Source: Burkholderiaceae bacterium (GTDB lineage Bacteria; Pseudomonadota; Gammaproteobacteria; Burkholderiales; Burkholderiaceae). From it: a DNA stretch of 64,000 bases. Of the stretch, positions 32,840-45,006 are shown one piece after another. A program made the translations under genes and the position numbers. A model generated the notes under the pieces. It saw only the letters and a list, made by a program, of their open reading frames with translations. It was not told where the DNA came from and ran no database searches. Each line of letters opens with the position of its first letter. Within the stretch, counting starts at the first letter, position 1. The stretch lies in NCBI GenBank assembly GCA_947462685.1, contig CANHPL010000005.1:1-64000 (forward strand), written 5' to 3'.

Positions 32840-33868
32840 CTATAGCTTCTCAGCTAAGAAATCAGCATTGTCTGATAACCAAGTCACGTATTTTCTGACA
32901 CCTTCTTCAACCGTATGGAAGGCTTGTGAGTAACCAACACTTCTCAAATGTTCTAAACTCGCCTGAGTGAATGATTGATACTTACCTTTTAAGTCCTCTG
33001 GGAAATCTATGTATAGGAGCTTATTATTCTGTACCAATTCGATCAACGACTGTTCTTGAAAATCATTAGCTAACTGAATTTCATCTAGGCGATTGATAAC
33101 CGAACGTGCTACATCATTAAACGGCTGAGCACGCCCAGTCCCTAAATTAAAAATTCCGCTGATTTGGGGGTTTTCAAAAAAGAATAGATTAACTTTAACA
33201 ACGTCCTCAATATACACAAAGTCTCTTTTTTGCTCACCTGCAGTGTAGCCGTCATAACCACCAAATAACTTAACGCAGGCATTGTCTTTATATTGATAAA
33301 AATGATGAAAAGCTACAGAGGCCATTCTTCCTTTGTGAGACTCTCGTGGACCGTACACATTAAAGTAGCGCAAACCGACTACTTGCGTTTTTAAAGCACT
33401 CGCAGCTAATCGCTGACGGACAATTTGATCTAATAAAAACTTGGAGTAACCGTAAATATTAAGTGGTTTTTCACACTCTCTTTTTTCGATAAAACTTGCA
33501 GCACCTCCATAAGTGGCAGCTGAGGAAGCATAAATGAATGGAATACCCTGCTCCGCACAGATATCGAGTAAATCAAGGGTATAACGATAATTATTTGCCA
33601 TCATGTAATGCCCGTCAGACTCCATGGTGTCTGAGCAAGCACCTTCATGAAAGATCGCGGCAATAGGACCTAAAGATTTACTTCTTAACACGTCTAAAAA
33701 TTCTGATTTATCAAAGTAATCAGAAATCTCACAGTCTGCTAAGTTACGATATTTCTTAGAGTCTTTTAAATCATCCACTGCCACAATATCTCTTTCACCG
33801 CGCTGATTTAATGCGTGTACAAGATTTGCGCCAACAAAACCGGCCGCTCCAGTAACTATTAATTTCAT
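32840..33868 (-). CDS. rfaD: ADP-L-glycero-D-manno-heptose 6-epimerase
   Basis: IVTGAAGFVGANLVHALNQRGE; HEGACSDTMESDGHYMMANNYRYT; YGYSKFLLDQ. Confidence 0.96.
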   Translation of the reverse strand: MKLIVTGAAGFVGANLVHALNQRGERDIVAVDDLKDSKKYRNLADCEISDYFDKSEFLDVLRSKSLGPIAAIFHEGACSDTMESDGHYMMANNYRYTLDLLDICAEQGIPFIYASSAATYGGAASFIEKRECEKPLNIYGYSKFLLDQIVRQRLAASALKTQVVGLRYFNVYGPRESHKGRMASVAFHHFYQYKDNACVKLFGGYDGYTAGEQKRDFVYIEDVVKVNLFFFENPQISGIFNLGTGRAQPFNDVARSVINRLDEIQLANDFQEQSLIELVQNNKLLYIDFPEDLKGKYQSFTQASLEHLRSVGYSQAFHTVEEGVRKYVTWLSDNADFLAEKL

Positions 33869-34830
33869 CGTAATTCCTCCCAGGAGACTGTTGCAGTTCC
33901 AAGTTTACCCACAACAATGCCGCCAGCACGATTCGCTAATGCCATCGCAAGATTCCATTCCCAGCCTGCCGCCAAGGCAACAGCTAATGTACTAATCACG
34001 GTATCGCCAGCTCCTGAGACATCAAACACTTCACGTGCTTGCGCACCAACATGACTTACCTCGTTGGCACGAAACAATGTCATACCTTCTTCCGACCTGG
34101 TTAATAAAATTGCCTCTAGTCCTAAACTCTCGCGTAAATTTTGTGTTTTTAATGTTAAGTCAGCTTCACTGCTCCATTTACCAATCACTTGCCTTAACTC
34201 ACTCCGATTGGGGGTAATCACTGTTGCCCTAGAATATTTGGTGTAATCATCTCCCTTGGGATCCACCAATGTCAACTTTCCTGCCTGACGGCATAGCTCG
34301 ATCATCCGTGCAACATATTTGAGAGCACCTTTGCCATAGTCAGAAAAAATGACAGCTTTAACCAAGGGTAAGGTTTCCTCAAAACTAACAAATTTAGAAG
34401 TTAATGAATCCTGATCCGGCTCTTCCTCAAAATCTAAACGGATTAATTGCTGTTGACGAGCCACGACCCGAAGCTTCACAATTGTGGGTACTGTCTCATC
34501 AATCTGCAATAGGCTTTCAATACCCTGCTGAGCTAGTTTATGTTGTACTTGATTACCCGCTTCATCATTCCCAATCAAACCCAATAATTTAATTTTTGCT
34601 CCTAAGGATGCACCATTCCTTGCAACGTTTGCGGCTCCCCCTAAGCGCTCTTCTACTTTTTTAATAGTCACGATTGGAACGGGTGCTTCGGGTGAGATTC
34701 TCTCTGTATCACCAAACCAATAGCGATCCAGCATTACATCACCTACAACGAGTAGTGGTGTATTTTGAAAATTTTTCACATCATCGAGTGTGAGTTGAAC
34801 ATCAAAGGGTTGTAATATGCTATCCATCAT
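33865..34830 (-). CDS. rfaE1: D-glycero-beta-D-manno-heptose-7-phosphate kinase
   Basis: LLVVGDVMLDRYWFGDTERISPEAPVPIV; DVSGAGDTVISTLAVALA. Confidence 0.94.
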   Translation of the reverse strand: MMDSILQPFDVQLTLDDVKNFQNTPLLVVGDVMLDRYWFGDTERISPEAPVPIVTIKKVEERLGGAANVARNGASLGAKIKLLGLIGNDEAGNQVQHKLAQQGIESLLQIDETVPTIVKLRVVARQQQLIRLDFEEEPDQDSLTSKFVSFEETLPLVKAVIFSDYGKGALKYVARMIELCRQAGKLTLVDPKGDDYTKYSRATVITPNRSELRQVIGKWSSEADLTLKTQNLRESLGLEAILLTRSEEGMTLFRANEVSHVGAQAREVFDVSGAGDTVISTLAVALAAGWEWNLAMALANRAGGIVVGKLGTATVSWEELR

Positions 34831-34839
34831 TGAAGCTCT

Positions 34840-36204
34840 TTAATTGTGTCGGCCAATGCCGTAGTATGTAAAGCCAAGTTCCGTTAAATTTTCAGGTTCA
34901 AATAAATTACGGCCATCAAAAATAATAGGTTGTTTTAGTTTTTGTTTTAACAAATCAAAATCAGGACTTCTAAATGCTTTCCACTCCGTCACAATCACTA
35001 AAGCATCTGCTCCCTCTACCGCATCATTGGGTTTGTCTACTGTTTGAATATTCTGCAGCAAATGAGGTTGGTTCACTAAATCAAGCTCGAAGGCATGCCA
35101 AGCTTCTTGCATTGAGACCGGATCGTGCGCTCTGATTTTGGCACCGCGCTTGACTAACTCATGAATAATCACGCGACTAGGCGCTTCACGCATATCATCC
35201 GTATTTGGTTTAAATGCTAAGCCCCATATAGCGAATGTGAGTCCTGAAAGGTTTTCACCATAGTAACTAAGAATCTTATCAACTAATATACGTTTTTGAG
35301 TATCATTCACATCTTCTACAGCTTCTAATATTTTCAAATGTAGTTGATATTCTTGAGCAGTTTTACTTAAGGCCTGAACATCCTTTGGAAAACATGAGCC
35401 ACCATACCCTGTACCTGCATATAAAAAACCATAGCCGATTCGCGAGTCAGATCCGATGCCTTGCCTAACCGCTTCAATATCTGCTCCCACTTGATCAGCC
35501 AAATTTGCTAACTCATTCATAAATGAAATACGCGTAGCTAACATCGCATTAGCTGCGTATTTAGTTAATTCAGCACTTTTTACATCCATGTAAAACGTAC
35601 GTTCGTGGTGTCGATTGAAGGGTGAATATAGTTTACGGATTTTATCTTTTGCATAACGTCCATAGTCGTTATCATCTGATCCGACCACAATCCGATCTGG
35701 ACGCATAAAGTCTTCAACCGCCGCACCTTCTTTTAAAAACTCGGGATTAGAAATGACCGAAAAGTGTATGTCACTTACACCACGTGTTTGTAATTCTGTC
35801 TGCATGGCTTGTGATACTTTTTCTGCAGTACCTACGGGTACGGTCGATTTATCAATAATTACTTTAAAACTGGTCATATGCTTGGCAATGTTTTTAGCGG
35901 CGGCCAACACGTACTTTAAGTCTGCAGATCCATCTTCATCTGGCGGTGTTCCAACGGCTATGAATTGAATTTCACCATGCTCTACGGAAGCCGCAATATC
36001 TGTTGAAAAAACAATTCGCCCAGCTTCTTTATTGCGGGCGATCATTTCTTTTAAACCTGGTTCATAAATGGGTACGCCACCACTATTTAAAATATCAATT
36101 TTCTTTTGATCAACATCCAAACAAAATACTTGGTTGCCCAGTTCTGCAAGGCAAGCCCCCGTAACCAAACCCACATAGCCACTGCCGACAATGGTAACTT
36201 TCAC
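34840..36204 (-). CDS. ugd: UDP-glucose 6-dehydrogenase
   Basis: [57 protein letters not shown]. Confidence 0.96.
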   Translation of the reverse strand: MKVTIVGSGYVGLVTGACLAELGNQVFCLDVDQKKIDILNSGGVPIYEPGLKEMIARNKEAGRIVFSTDIAASVEHGEIQFIAVGTPPDEDGSADLKYVLAAAKNIAKHMTSFKVIIDKSTVPVGTAEKVSQAMQTELQTRGVSDIHFSVISNPEFLKEGAAVEDFMRPDRIVVGSDDNDYGRYAKDKIRKLYSPFNRHHERTFYMDVKSAELTKYAANAMLATRISFMNELANLADQVGADIEAVRQGIGSDSRIGYGFLYAGTGYGGSCFPKDVQALSKTAQEYQLHLKILEAVEDVNDTQKRILVDKILSYYGENLSGLTFAIWGLAFKPNTDDMREAPSRVIIHELVKRGAKIRAHDPVSMQEAWHAFELDLVNQPHLLQNIQTVDKPNDAVEGADALVIVTEWKAFRSPDFDLLKQKLKQPIIFDGRNLFEPENLTELGFTYYGIGRHN

Positions 36205-36253
36205 AGTTTCTTTCCCTCTAAAACAAATTTATTATCATGAGACTTGGCGCTAC

Positions 36254-37447
36254 TTATGCTGCCAAGCCTTCACTTCTTTTAGGTGAGTATACATCCCAGT
36301 GATTACAGCCTGGACACTGCCAATAAAAACGTCTAGCCCGGAAACCGCAATTACTACAGGTGTATCTGGCTAAACTATTCGTACGATGCTTCAGTAAATC
36401 TAGGGAGGCTTTTGTTTGCGCAATTAAAAGAGCATCTTCTTTAACTTGGGCTAGAAGATATTCAGTTTCAAAGCGTTTGGACATCGCGGTCAAACTTGCT
36501 GAATTCAGCATCACTTGATTGATCAACTCTAAGGCTTTTTCTGGACCATGTAAGCGTAGGACATTTTTAAATACTAAATCCAGTAACTCGCCCGTTCCCT
36601 GCTCTTTTAAATGCTGGATTAAAACAGTTAATCCGTCTTCTTCTTTATTCATTTGTGCATATGCTTTGATCCATTTATCAGCAATCAAATGCAAAAAAAT
36701 CGGCGCATGTTTTTCAATATATCCCCAAGTGGCAATTGCATCAAGGGGTTTTTGTTCAATAATCGCTAACTCGCCTTTGAGAATGGTTGCTCGTATATGA
36801 TGAGGCACCGCTTGCACAGCGTGATCAATGGCCTCCTTTGCTACGGGAAGATCTTTAGCTCGCATAGCTTCTTGGGCAATCTCACAATAAAAATGCGCAA
36901 TCTGCTCTTTATAACTTTTTTCTTCTAGAAGCTCTAACTCGGTAGCGGCAATGATAGCTTTTTGCCAATCCTTTTCAATTTGGTACATTTCTAGAAGTGA
37001 TACTTTGGCGGGCAATATATATTTACCTTCCGTCACCATATTCAAACTAGCCTCAGCTCGGTCAAGCATGCCTGCCCGCAAAAAATCTCTACCTAGTTCA
37101 TAGGATGCATGTGCACGATCCCGCGGTCGTATGTCTTGTCGATTGCTTAAGTGTTGATGCACCCTTATGGCGCGTTCAGTTTCGCCACGCCTTCTAAATA
37201 AACTGCCTAAGGCAAAATGCAACTCTGTTGTTTCCGGATCTAATTGGGCTACTTCGACTAGGGCATCAATGGCTTTATCATGCTGCTCATTAAGCAGTAA
37301 GTTAATACCTTTAAATGTGGAGCGCTCTTTTTTAGCTTGCTCGACATCATCTTCAAATTCCTGAAGTCGCATCTCCCAACGCGCAGCTAACCATCCCATT
37401 CCAAAAAGAATCGGAATAAGTATGAGCCAATACATTTGGATTTGCAT
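36254..37447 (-). CDS. lapB: Lipopolysaccharide assembly protein LapB (YciM)
   Basis: N-terminal TM, TPR repeats, C-terminal rubredoxin-like YTCSNCGFRARRFYWQCPGCNHWD. Confidence 0.93.
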   Translation of the reverse strand: MQIQMYWLILIPILFGMGWLAARWEMRLQEFEDDVEQAKKERSTFKGINLLLNEQHDKAIDALVEVAQLDPETTELHFALGSLFRRRGETERAIRVHQHLSNRQDIRPRDRAHASYELGRDFLRAGMLDRAEASLNMVTEGKYILPAKVSLLEMYQIEKDWQKAIIAATELELLEEKSYKEQIAHFYCEIAQEAMRAKDLPVAKEAIDHAVQAVPHHIRATILKGELAIIEQKPLDAIATWGYIEKHAPIFLHLIADKWIKAYAQMNKEEDGLTVLIQHLKEQGTGELLDLVFKNVLRLHGPEKALELINQVMLNSASLTAMSKRFETEYLLAQVKEDALLIAQTKASLDLLKHRTNSLARYTCSNCGFRARRFYWQCPGCNHWDVYSPKRSEGLAA

Positions 37448-37448
37448 G

Positions 37449-37682
37449 TCAATAAGTCCGCTTTGACTTCGTGAGTCGAAGTGCCAATAAAGCTAATATC
37501 AAACCACATAGGAATGCGCCAAGCAATAAAATATTGAGTGGCACTTGTATTGATTGATCTAAAAACCAATGAAAATCAATCACCGCTGTATTGGTGATGG
37601 CAATCAAAAACAACAGGAGAAATAATACAATCCGGCCAACAAGCAAGCAGATACGCCATGCAACTTGGAGTAGCGCAATCAT
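37449..37682 (-). CDS. lapA: Lipopolysaccharide assembly protein LapA domain
   Basis: 77 aa two-TM protein NTAVIDFHWFLDQSIQVPLNILLLGAFLCGLILALLAL; adjacent to lapB. Confidence 0.85.
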   Translation of the reverse strand: MIALLQVAWRICLLVGRIVLFLLLFLIAITNTAVIDFHWFLDQSIQVPLNILLLGAFLCGLILALLALRLTKSKRTY

Positions 37683-37685
37683 TGT

Positions 37686-38048
37686 TTAGTCGATGTTCTT
37701 TTCATCAACTGTAGCTTGATAGTCAACACGCTCGCGAAGCTCTTTTCCAGGCTTGAAATGCGGAACTTTTTTCTCTGGAATCATGACCTGCTCACCAGAC
37801 TTGGGATTTCTGCCAACTCGTGCAGGACGATGATGTAATACAAAGCTACCTACACCACGTAACTCAATTCGCTTACCTTGCGCTAATGCTTGCGTCATCG
37901 TGTCTAATAAAGTTTTTACAGCTAATTCAACATCTTTCGGTAATAATTGCGGAAATTGTTCTGATAATAACTCAACCAACTCAGAACGAGTAATCGAAGT
38001 ATCTATGACTGTGTCTGGAGCTTTTACAGTTTCTTGCGTCATCATCAT
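37686..38048 (-). CDS. ihfB: Integration host factor beta subunit
   Basis: [62 protein letters not shown]. Confidence 0.96.
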   Translation of the reverse strand: MMMTQETVKAPDTVIDTSITRSELVELLSEQFPQLLPKDVELAVKTLLDTMTQALAQGKRIELRGVGSFVLHHRPARVGRNPKSGEQVMIPEKKVPHFKPGKELRERVDYQATVDEKNID

Positions 38049-38061
38049 TCAACATCCTTAA

Positions 38062-38090
38062 ATAAAAAACCGCTACGCAAGCGTAGCGGT
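38062..38090 (-). terminator. Rho-independent terminator downstream of rpsA
   Basis: Perfect stem ACCGCTACGC-AA-GCGTAGCGGT (38069-38090) followed on the minus strand by TTTTTTATT. Confidence 0.8.
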
Positions 38091-38100
38091 ATATTACCAA

Positions 38101-39774
38101 TTAACCCTGGTTGTCCAACTTGGCTTTCAATAAAGCGCCAAGGTTTGTTGTTCCAGTACTTGCTTCATTTTGCATCTTTGACATCACTTCTTGTTGATCA
38201 GCATTGTCTTTCGCTTTAATCGAAAGATTAATACTTCTTGATTTACGATCAACGTTGATGATCATTGCAGATACAGTATCACCTTCTTTGAGTGCTAAAC
38301 GCGCATCTTCTACACGATCCGTGGAGATTTCAGAAGCACGTAAATACGCTTCAACTTCAGTTGCTAATTCAATGACAGCACCTTTAGCATCAACTGTTTT
38401 TACAGTTCCTGAAACTAAAGCACCTTTGTCAAATTCAGCAGTGTAGTTATTAAAAGGATCACCGGAAAGCTGTTTAATACCTAAAGAAATTCTTTCCTTT
38501 TCAACATCAATGGCGAGTACGACAGTATCAATCTCGTCACCTTTTTTGAATTTCTTCACAGCTTCTTCACCAGCTTCATTCCATGAAATATCAGATAAAT
38601 GAACTAAACCATCAATACCACCGTCTAAACCAATAAATACTCCAAAGTCAGTAATCGATTTAATTGCGCCAGAGATTTTGTCGCCTTTATTATGATTACG
38701 CGCAAACTCATCCCATGGATTTGTTTTACATTGCTTCATACCAAGGCTGATACGACGCTTGTCTTCGTCAATATCCAAGACCATGACTTCAACATCTAAA
38801 CCTAATTGCACAGCTTTTCCTGGAGCAATATTTTTGTTCGTCCAGTCCATTTCAGAAACGTGAACTAAACCTTCAATACCAGACTCGATTTCAACGAATG
38901 CACCGTAGTCAGTCAGGTTAGTCACTTTACCGAATAAACGGGTACTAGGCGGATATCTTCTCGCAATACCAACCCATGGATCATCACCTAATTGCTTAAT
39001 GCCTAGGGATACACGATTCTTGTCTTGGTCGTAACGCAAAATTTTCGCGGTTACTTCTTGGCCTACTGTCAATACTTCGCTTGGGTGACGCACACGACGC
39101 CATGCTAAGTCGGTAATATGTAGTAAACCATCGATACCACCTAAATCAACGAATGCGCCGTAATCAGTAATATTTTTAATCGTACCTTGAACAACTGTTC
39201 CTTCTTTGAGGTTGTCCATGAGTTTTTGACGCTCTTCGCCTTGACTTGCTTCAACAACCGCACGACGAGATAGAACAACGTTGTTTCTCTTACGATCGAG
39301 TTTAATCACTTTAAAGTCCATCGTCTTACCTTCAAATGGTGACGTGTCTTTAATTGGGCGTGTATCGAGCAAAGAACCAGGCAAGAATGCACGGATGCCA
39401 TTAACCATCACGGTTAAACCACCTTTAACCTTACCAGTAACAGCACCAGTAACGATTTCACCCTGTTCGAGGGCTTTCTCAAGATTCATCCAGGATGCTA
39501 AGCGTTTCGCTTTATCGCGAGATAAAATCGTATCGCCATAACCATTCTCTAGCGCATCAATTGCAACTGATACGAAATCACCAGGTTGAACATCAATTTC
39601 ACCCTGATCATTATGGAATTCTTCAACGGGAATAAACGCTTCGGACTTAAGTCCAGCATTCACAACAACAAAATTATGATCAATACGCATAACTTCTGCG
39701 GAAATGACCTGCCCAGATTTCATATTGGAACGGGCTAATGATTCTTCAAATAGAGCTGCAAAGGATTCAGACAT
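38101..39774 (-). CDS. rpsA: 30S ribosomal protein S1
   Basis: Repeated S1 domains ([35 protein letters not shown] etc.). Confidence 0.98.
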   Translation of the reverse strand: MSESFAALFEESLARSNMKSGQVISAEVMRIDHNFVVVNAGLKSEAFIPVEEFHNDQGEIDVQPGDFVSVAIDALENGYGDTILSRDKAKRLASWMNLEKALEQGEIVTGAVTGKVKGGLTVMVNGIRAFLPGSLLDTRPIKDTSPFEGKTMDFKVIKLDRKRNNVVLSRRAVVEASQGEERQKLMDNLKEGTVVQGTIKNITDYGAFVDLGGIDGLLHITDLAWRRVRHPSEVLTVGQEVTAKILRYDQDKNRVSLGIKQLGDDPWVGIARRYPPSTRLFGKVTNLTDYGAFVEIESGIEGLVHVSEMDWTNKNIAPGKAVQLGLDVEVMVLDIDEDKRRISLGMKQCKTNPWDEFARNHNKGDKISGAIKSITDFGVFIGLDGGIDGLVHLSDISWNEAGEEAVKKFKKGDEIDTVVLAIDVEKERISLGIKQLSGDPFNNYTAEFDKGALVSGTVKTVDAKGAVIELATEVEAYLRASEISTDRVEDARLALKEGDTVSAMIINVDRKSRSINLSIKAKDNADQQEVMSKMQNEASTGTTNLGALLKAKLDNQG

Positions 39775-39894
39775 GTTTACTTTATCTGTTGGCTAAGCCA
39801 ACGGGTTAGGTTAATTATCCCGTCTTGTAACGCTTTTAAGAACCTGATCGGCGCGCTAGGATTCAAGATGGGGCCAAAACAACAACTGACTTAT

Positions 39895-40548
39895 TTATTT
39901 GATTTGTTGATACAAACCGATGATGCGATTAACAGCCTCTTCAATGGTTTGATCACTTGTGTCTAATAAAAAAGCATCCTCACTTTGTACCAGTGGAGCG
40001 GTTTCTCGTTGAGTATCTCGAAGATCACGTTCCACCAAATCTTTGGTGAGAATGTCTATATTAGCAGAAATTCCTTTGGCAATCAATTGTTTATATCTTC
40101 TTTGTGCACGAATTTTGGCATCTGCGGTCAAAAACACCTTTAATTGGGCTTGGGGAAAGATCACAGACCCCATATCTCGCCCATCAGCAACAAGTCCTGG
40201 GGGCTTTAAAAAGCTTTTTTGGACTTGAATCAAGGCTTCTCTCACCTCGGGAACAGCTCCTGCACTGGAGGCTCTTTTACCCATCTCCTCGGTACGAATT
40301 GCCTCGGTAACATCCTCTTTGCCTAAAAAGATACCCCCATCACGAAACTCAATTTCCATGTGCAGACAAAGTTCTTTTAGGAGCAGTGGTTCTAAAAACT
40401 CAATACCAGATTGTTGGCTAGCAAGTCCCACGAGTCGATATAAAGCACCACTATCCAAATAATGAAAACCTAACTGCTGCGCAACTCGTTGCGCTACGGT
40501 TCCTTTACCAGACGCTGTAGGCCCATCAATCGCAATAATAGGAATCAT
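39895..40548 (-). CDS. cmk: (d)CMP kinase (ATGA overlap with aroA stop)
   Basis: [38 protein letters not shown]. Confidence 0.96.
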   Translation of the reverse strand: MIPIIAIDGPTASGKGTVAQRVAQQLGFHYLDSGALYRLVGLASQQSGIEFLEPLLLKELCLHMEIEFRDGGIFLGKEDVTEAIRTEEMGKRASSAGAVPEVREALIQVQKSFLKPPGLVADGRDMGSVIFPQAQLKVFLTADAKIRAQRRYKQLIAKGISANIDILTKDLVERDLRDTQRETAPLVQSEDAFLLDTSDQTIEEAVNRIIGLYQQIK

Positions 40549-41897
40549 GTGACTGAATGCTTGGTTTGCACTAATTGACCCCAAACTTCAAAATACTTTG
40601 GGAAAGTCTTGGAAACGCAATCAGGATCATTGATGAAGAATGTATTGGGGCAAAACGAGGCTAAAGAAAAACACATCGCCATTCGATGATCATCATAGGT
40701 ATCAACACCCCCCACTGGCGTTGACCATATTTGTGGTGCTTGAATCTCAATAAAATCACTGCCTGATTCAACTCGCGCGCCAAACTTACTTAACTCACAG
40801 ACCATCGCTGCGATACGATCTGTCTCCTTGACTCGCCAACTAGCAATCCCGGTTAAGCGGGTAGTGCCTTTCGCAAACATGCCTAAAACGGCTAATGTCA
40901 TCGCCGCATCGGGGATTGCAGTACAGTCTAAATCGATACCATGCAAACACCCATCTTCTGTACCGATTCCTCGAACTTCAATCCAATCGGACCCTTGGGT
41001 AACATTCGCGCCCATCATAGATAAAGCATGCGCAAATGCTACGTCACCTTGGATGCTGTCCCGCCCTGCGCCACGCACAGTAACGGGTCCTTGCCCTAAA
41101 GCCCCAAGGGCCAAAAAATAAGATGCTGAGGAGGCGTCGCCTTCTACCTGAAATACTCCTGGGGCAATATACGGACCTTGCTCAAGGTGTATGTGCGCCG
41201 GTATGGTAAATACTTGCCAAGCATCATTATGAACCTGCACCCCAAATTTACCCATCAAGTTGGTAGTAATTTCGATATAGGGCTTGGAAATCAACTCCCC
41301 AATTACTTCTATTCTAATAGGCTTAGGTGATCGTAATAATGGTAAGGCCATGAGTAATGCGGTAAGGTACTGACTTGAGACATCGCCTCGAACTTGAACT
41401 ACTTGGTCATTTTGTATTTGTGCAGCATGAATGTGTATTGGTGGATAACCTGCTGTACCCAGATAATTAATCTTGGCACCAATGCTCAGCAAACCTTCAA
41501 CCAGATCAGCAATGGGTCTCTCATGCATCCGCGGGACACCGTGCAAATAATACTCTCCACCTAAAATTGCTAATGCAGCAGTTAATGGCCGAATGGCTGT
41601 CCCTGCATTACCCATAAATAAATCAGCGCTACACTCAGGAAACCTGCCATCTTGTCCTGTAATTTCTATGAATTCTTCATTATTTTTTGAGTAAGTCGTC
41701 ATTGGTACACCCAACTTCGCTAATGCATCCCGCATGATACGCGTGTCATCAGCATCGAGTAAACCTTGCAATGTAGTTATCCCTTTTGCTAGAGCACTTA
41801 GCAATAAAACACGATTAGAAATACTCTTTGACCCAGGTAATTGAATCTCACCTTTAGCCGATGCAGTTGGCGACATCAGTAATGCTTTGGAAGACAT
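40545..41897 (-). CDS. aroA: 3-phosphoshikimate 1-carboxyvinyltransferase (EPSP synthase)
   Basis: [48 protein letters not shown]. Confidence 0.97.
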   Translation of the reverse strand: MSSKALLMSPTASAKGEIQLPGSKSISNRVLLLSALAKGITTLQGLLDADDTRIMRDALAKLGVPMTTYSKNNEEFIEITGQDGRFPECSADLFMGNAGTAIRPLTAALAILGGEYYLHGVPRMHERPIADLVEGLLSIGAKINYLGTAGYPPIHIHAAQIQNDQVVQVRGDVSSQYLTALLMALPLLRSPKPIRIEVIGELISKPYIEITTNLMGKFGVQVHNDAWQVFTIPAHIHLEQGPYIAPGVFQVEGDASSASYFLALGALGQGPVTVRGAGRDSIQGDVAFAHALSMMGANVTQGSDWIEVRGIGTEDGCLHGIDLDCTAIPDAAMTLAVLGMFAKGTTRLTGIASWRVKETDRIAAMVCELSKFGARVESGSDFIEIQAPQIWSTPVGGVDTYDDHRMAMCFSLASFCPNTFFINDPDCVSKTFPKYFEVWGQLVQTKHSVT

Positions 41898-41898
41898 A

Positions 41899-42777
41899 TT
41901 AACCTTGCCACTCATTGCGTGAGTCGCTTGCAATTTGAAACATTTTTTGTAATGCTGTTGCATCATTGTGTTGCATGGCTGTTTTCATTCTCTCGAGAAT
42001 CAAGAGATAGGCGTCTAGCTCTTTGAGAATTGCATCTTTGTTGGCTAATGAAATATCTTTCCACATCTCAGGACTCGATCCTGCAATTCGTGTAAAGTCC
42101 CGGAAACCGGCACCTGCATGTACAAATTTCTTTTGCGCATCTTCAGCATTGGCAATCTGCAACATCAGTGCATAAGAAAGAATATGGGGTAAATGCGAAA
42201 CAGCCGCAAAAATATGATCATGTTCTAGGGCTGACATTATATGTACCTGTGCACCAAGTGCCTGCCAGCCATTTTGGATACGCTGCACATTCGCAGGTTG
42301 GTTCTCAAGCAATGGGCATATCATGATTTTTTTATTGATAAATAAATCAACTTTCGCTGCAGCCGCGCCATGTTGTGCGCCTCCAGCAATCGGATGGCAC
42401 GGAATAAACTGGGCAACCTGCTCACCTAAAACTTCTTTAGCACAAGCAACAACATCCATTTTTGTGCTACCAACATCAATGATGAGTTTATCTTTATTTA
42501 AATAGGGATGAATCGCTGTGAAGACTTCTTTGGTTTGTGCAACGGGTACACAAATAATAATTAAATCACTTTCTTTTGCAAGTGTTGGCAAATCAACAAT
42601 CGTATCAATCTGGCCAAGTTGTTTGGCAATTTCAAGATTTGACTTTGTTCTACCTACGCCAAGAACCTTATTCGTTAATCCTGCTTTTTTTAGGGCAAGT
42701 CCCAATGAACCACCGATGAGCCCCACTCCAACAATGCCGACTGTCGGAAAGATAGAAGCGATTGAGGGAGGATTCAC
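41899..42777 (-). CDS. tyrA: Prephenate dehydrogenase
   Basis: [47 protein letters not shown]. Confidence 0.94.
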   Translation of the reverse strand: MNPPSIASIFPTVGIVGVGLIGGSLGLALKKAGLTNKVLGVGRTKSNLEIAKQLGQIDTIVDLPTLAKESDLIIICVPVAQTKEVFTAIHPYLNKDKLIIDVGSTKMDVVACAKEVLGEQVAQFIPCHPIAGGAQHGAAAAKVDLFINKKIMICPLLENQPANVQRIQNGWQALGAQVHIMSALEHDHIFAAVSHLPHILSYALMLQIANAEDAQKKFVHAGAGFRDFTRIAGSSPEMWKDISLANKDAILKELDAYLLILERMKTAMQHNDATALQKMFQIASDSRNEWQG

Positions 42778-42796
42778 GAGCTAGTTTCTCGGTGAT

Positions 42797-43924
42797 TTAT
42801 GGATGAAGGGCTTTTTTAAGAGCTACTAAGAATGCCGCGTTCTCTTGAGGCAATCCGATGGAGACGCGTAAAAATTTTGGCAACCCATAGTTATCTACCG
42901 GGCGAACAATCACGCCTTGTTTGAGTAACTCGAGATTTACTCGAGAGCCTGCTTGATCATCATCGCCAACTCGCACAAGAATAAAATTACCCGCCGATGG
43001 CAAATAATGTAGCTGCATTTGCTCAAATGCTTGCGTTAATTGCTGATAACCTTCTTGATTTAACTTGGCGCCTCGCTGTAAAAAATCAGCATCCCCAAGG
43101 GCAGCAATCGCTGCTGCTTGAGCTAAAGAGTTCACATTAAAAGGCTGACGAATACGATTCATTAAATCGGTTAACTCTTCTTGAGATACTGCATACCCTA
43201 AACGTAACCCAGCTAACCCATACGCCTTTGAAAAACTTCGAGACACAATTAAGTTAGGGTATTTACGTGCCATTGCAATGGCATCATATTGTTGTTCTGG
43301 CTTGAGATATTCGTTATAGGCTTCATCCAAAACAACCACAATATGACTCGGTACTTGACTCAGAAATTGTTCAATCTTTTGACCGGGAATAAAACTACCC
43401 GTCGGATTATTCGGGTTTGCAACAAAAATCAGTTTGGTATTTTCTGTAATAGCCGCGAGCATAGCAGATAAGTCGTGGCCTAAATCTTCTGGCGTAGGTT
43501 CAATCACAATTGCTTTTGCGCCAACTGCCTGAGTTGCAAGTGGATACACCGCAAAGGCATGCTTGGAAAATATAATTTCATGGCCTATGTGCGCAACAGA
43601 TCGAGTAGCAAGCTCCAAAATATCATTACTACCATTGCCAAGCGTAATCCAATTGTCTGGCACTTGGTTCTTATTTGCTAAGACTTGTTTAAGCTCAAAA
43701 CCATTGGAATCAGGATAACGTCCTAAATCATGCATAACCGCCATCATGGCTAATTTCGCTGATTCAGGGATACCTAAAGGGTTTTCATTTGAGGCCAACT
43801 TCACAATCTGGTCTTCTACTAAACCAAATTGACGGGCCACTTCACTAATCGGTCTTCCACCAACGTAGGGGGCAATATGCTTGACTTGTTCTAATCCAAA
43901 TTGACTTGTTTTTTTTGTATTCAT
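42797..43924 (-). CDS. hisC: Histidinol-phosphate aminotransferase (ATGA overlap with pheA)
   Basis: KLASNENPLGIPESA; ANPNNPTGSF; VSRSFSKAYGLAGLRLGYAV. Confidence 0.95.
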   Translation of the reverse strand: MNTKKTSQFGLEQVKHIAPYVGGRPISEVARQFGLVEDQIVKLASNENPLGIPESAKLAMMAVMHDLGRYPDSNGFELKQVLANKNQVPDNWITLGNGSNDILELATRSVAHIGHEIIFSKHAFAVYPLATQAVGAKAIVIEPTPEDLGHDLSAMLAAITENTKLIFVANPNNPTGSFIPGQKIEQFLSQVPSHIVVVLDEAYNEYLKPEQQYDAIAMARKYPNLIVSRSFSKAYGLAGLRLGYAVSQEELTDLMNRIRQPFNVNSLAQAAAIAALGDADFLQRGAKLNQEGYQQLTQAFEQMQLHYLPSAGNFILVRVGDDDQAGSRVNLELLKQGVIVRPVDNYGLPKFLRVSIGLPQENAAFLVALKKALHP

Positions 43925-45006
43925 GGCTGACGACTTCTTGGATAGGATCCTAAACATTTATAAAAAGCGGTAATATTTTTTAATGTCTGCAGTGCTGCAG
44001 ACACATTTGCATCTTCTTGATGGCCTTCTATATCAATGTAAAAATGATATTCCCAAGTGCCTTTTCTGGCAGGTCTAGATTCAAAACGCGTCATGGATAC
44101 ACCATGCTTTGCAAATGGCTCAAGTAATTTATAAACAGCACCTGCTTCGTTTTTTATTGAAAGAATCAGGGATGTTTGATCGCTATTCGTTTTACTCGCC
44201 ATGTGATGTCCAATCACCACAAATCGAGTACGATTGTGCGCATCATCCTGAATGCCTTCTTGAATGATTTTTAAACCATAGGTATTTGCTGCAGTAGCGC
44301 CGGCAATTGCTGCAAATTGAGGATTGTTCGATGCCTCTAAGGCAGCTTGAGCGTTACTACTAATTGCTTCCCGATGCAAGCTGGGTGCATATTGCGTTAA
44401 CCAGTGCTGGCATTGTGCTAAAGCTTGAGAATGCGCGAGAACATGAGTTACACCTTCTAAATGGCCTGACTGACTCATCAGGGTATGCATAATCGGAATC
44501 GATATTTCCCCAGTCACCAAAAGCGGGGATTCTAGTAATAAATCTAAAGTTCTTGAGATAGCACCCTCTGAGGAATTTTCAATGGGAACTACACCATACT
44601 GACTCTGACCTGTCTCTACTGATCGAAATACTTGATCTAAAGTTGCCGATGGTTGCAACTCTACAGAGTGCCCGAAAAATTGTAATGTTGCCGCTTCAGA
44701 AAACGTTCCAGTAGGTCCCAAATAAGCAATTTTCATGTCGCCTTCGATGGCGCGACAGGCTGACATAATCTCTCGCCAAATGGCTTGTACCCCTTCACTT
44801 TTGAGAGGACCAGGGTTGTTTGTGGCGACTTTATCTAAGACCTGTTGCTCTCGCTCTGGGCGATAAACGACTGATCCAAATTCTTGTTTGACATGCCCAA
44901 CATCTAAGGCAAGTTGCGCCCGCTGAGCGAGTAAATCCAAAAGGGCACCATCCACTTCGTCAATTTTCTGACGTAATGGTTCTAGACGTTTTGCTTCATC
45001 AGACAT
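43921..45006 (-). CDS. pheA: Bifunctional chorismate mutase/prephenate dehydratase
   Basis: LRQKIDEVDGALLDLLAQRAQLALDVGHVK; AYLGPTGTFSEAATLQFFG; ESRPARKGTWEYHFYID. Confidence 0.96.
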   Translation of the reverse strand: MSDEAKRLEPLRQKIDEVDGALLDLLAQRAQLALDVGHVKQEFGSVVYRPEREQQVLDKVATNNPGPLKSEGVQAIWREIMSACRAIEGDMKIAYLGPTGTFSEAATLQFFGHSVELQPSATLDQVFRSVETGQSQYGVVPIENSSEGAISRTLDLLLESPLLVTGEISIPIMHTLMSQSGHLEGVTHVLAHSQALAQCQHWLTQYAPSLHREAISSNAQAALEASNNPQFAAIAGATAANTYGLKIIQEGIQDDAHNRTRFVVIGHHMASKTNSDQTSLILSIKNEAGAVYKLLEPFAKHGVSMTRFESRPARKGTWEYHFYIDIEGHQEDANVSAALQTLKNITAFYKCLGSYPRSRQP

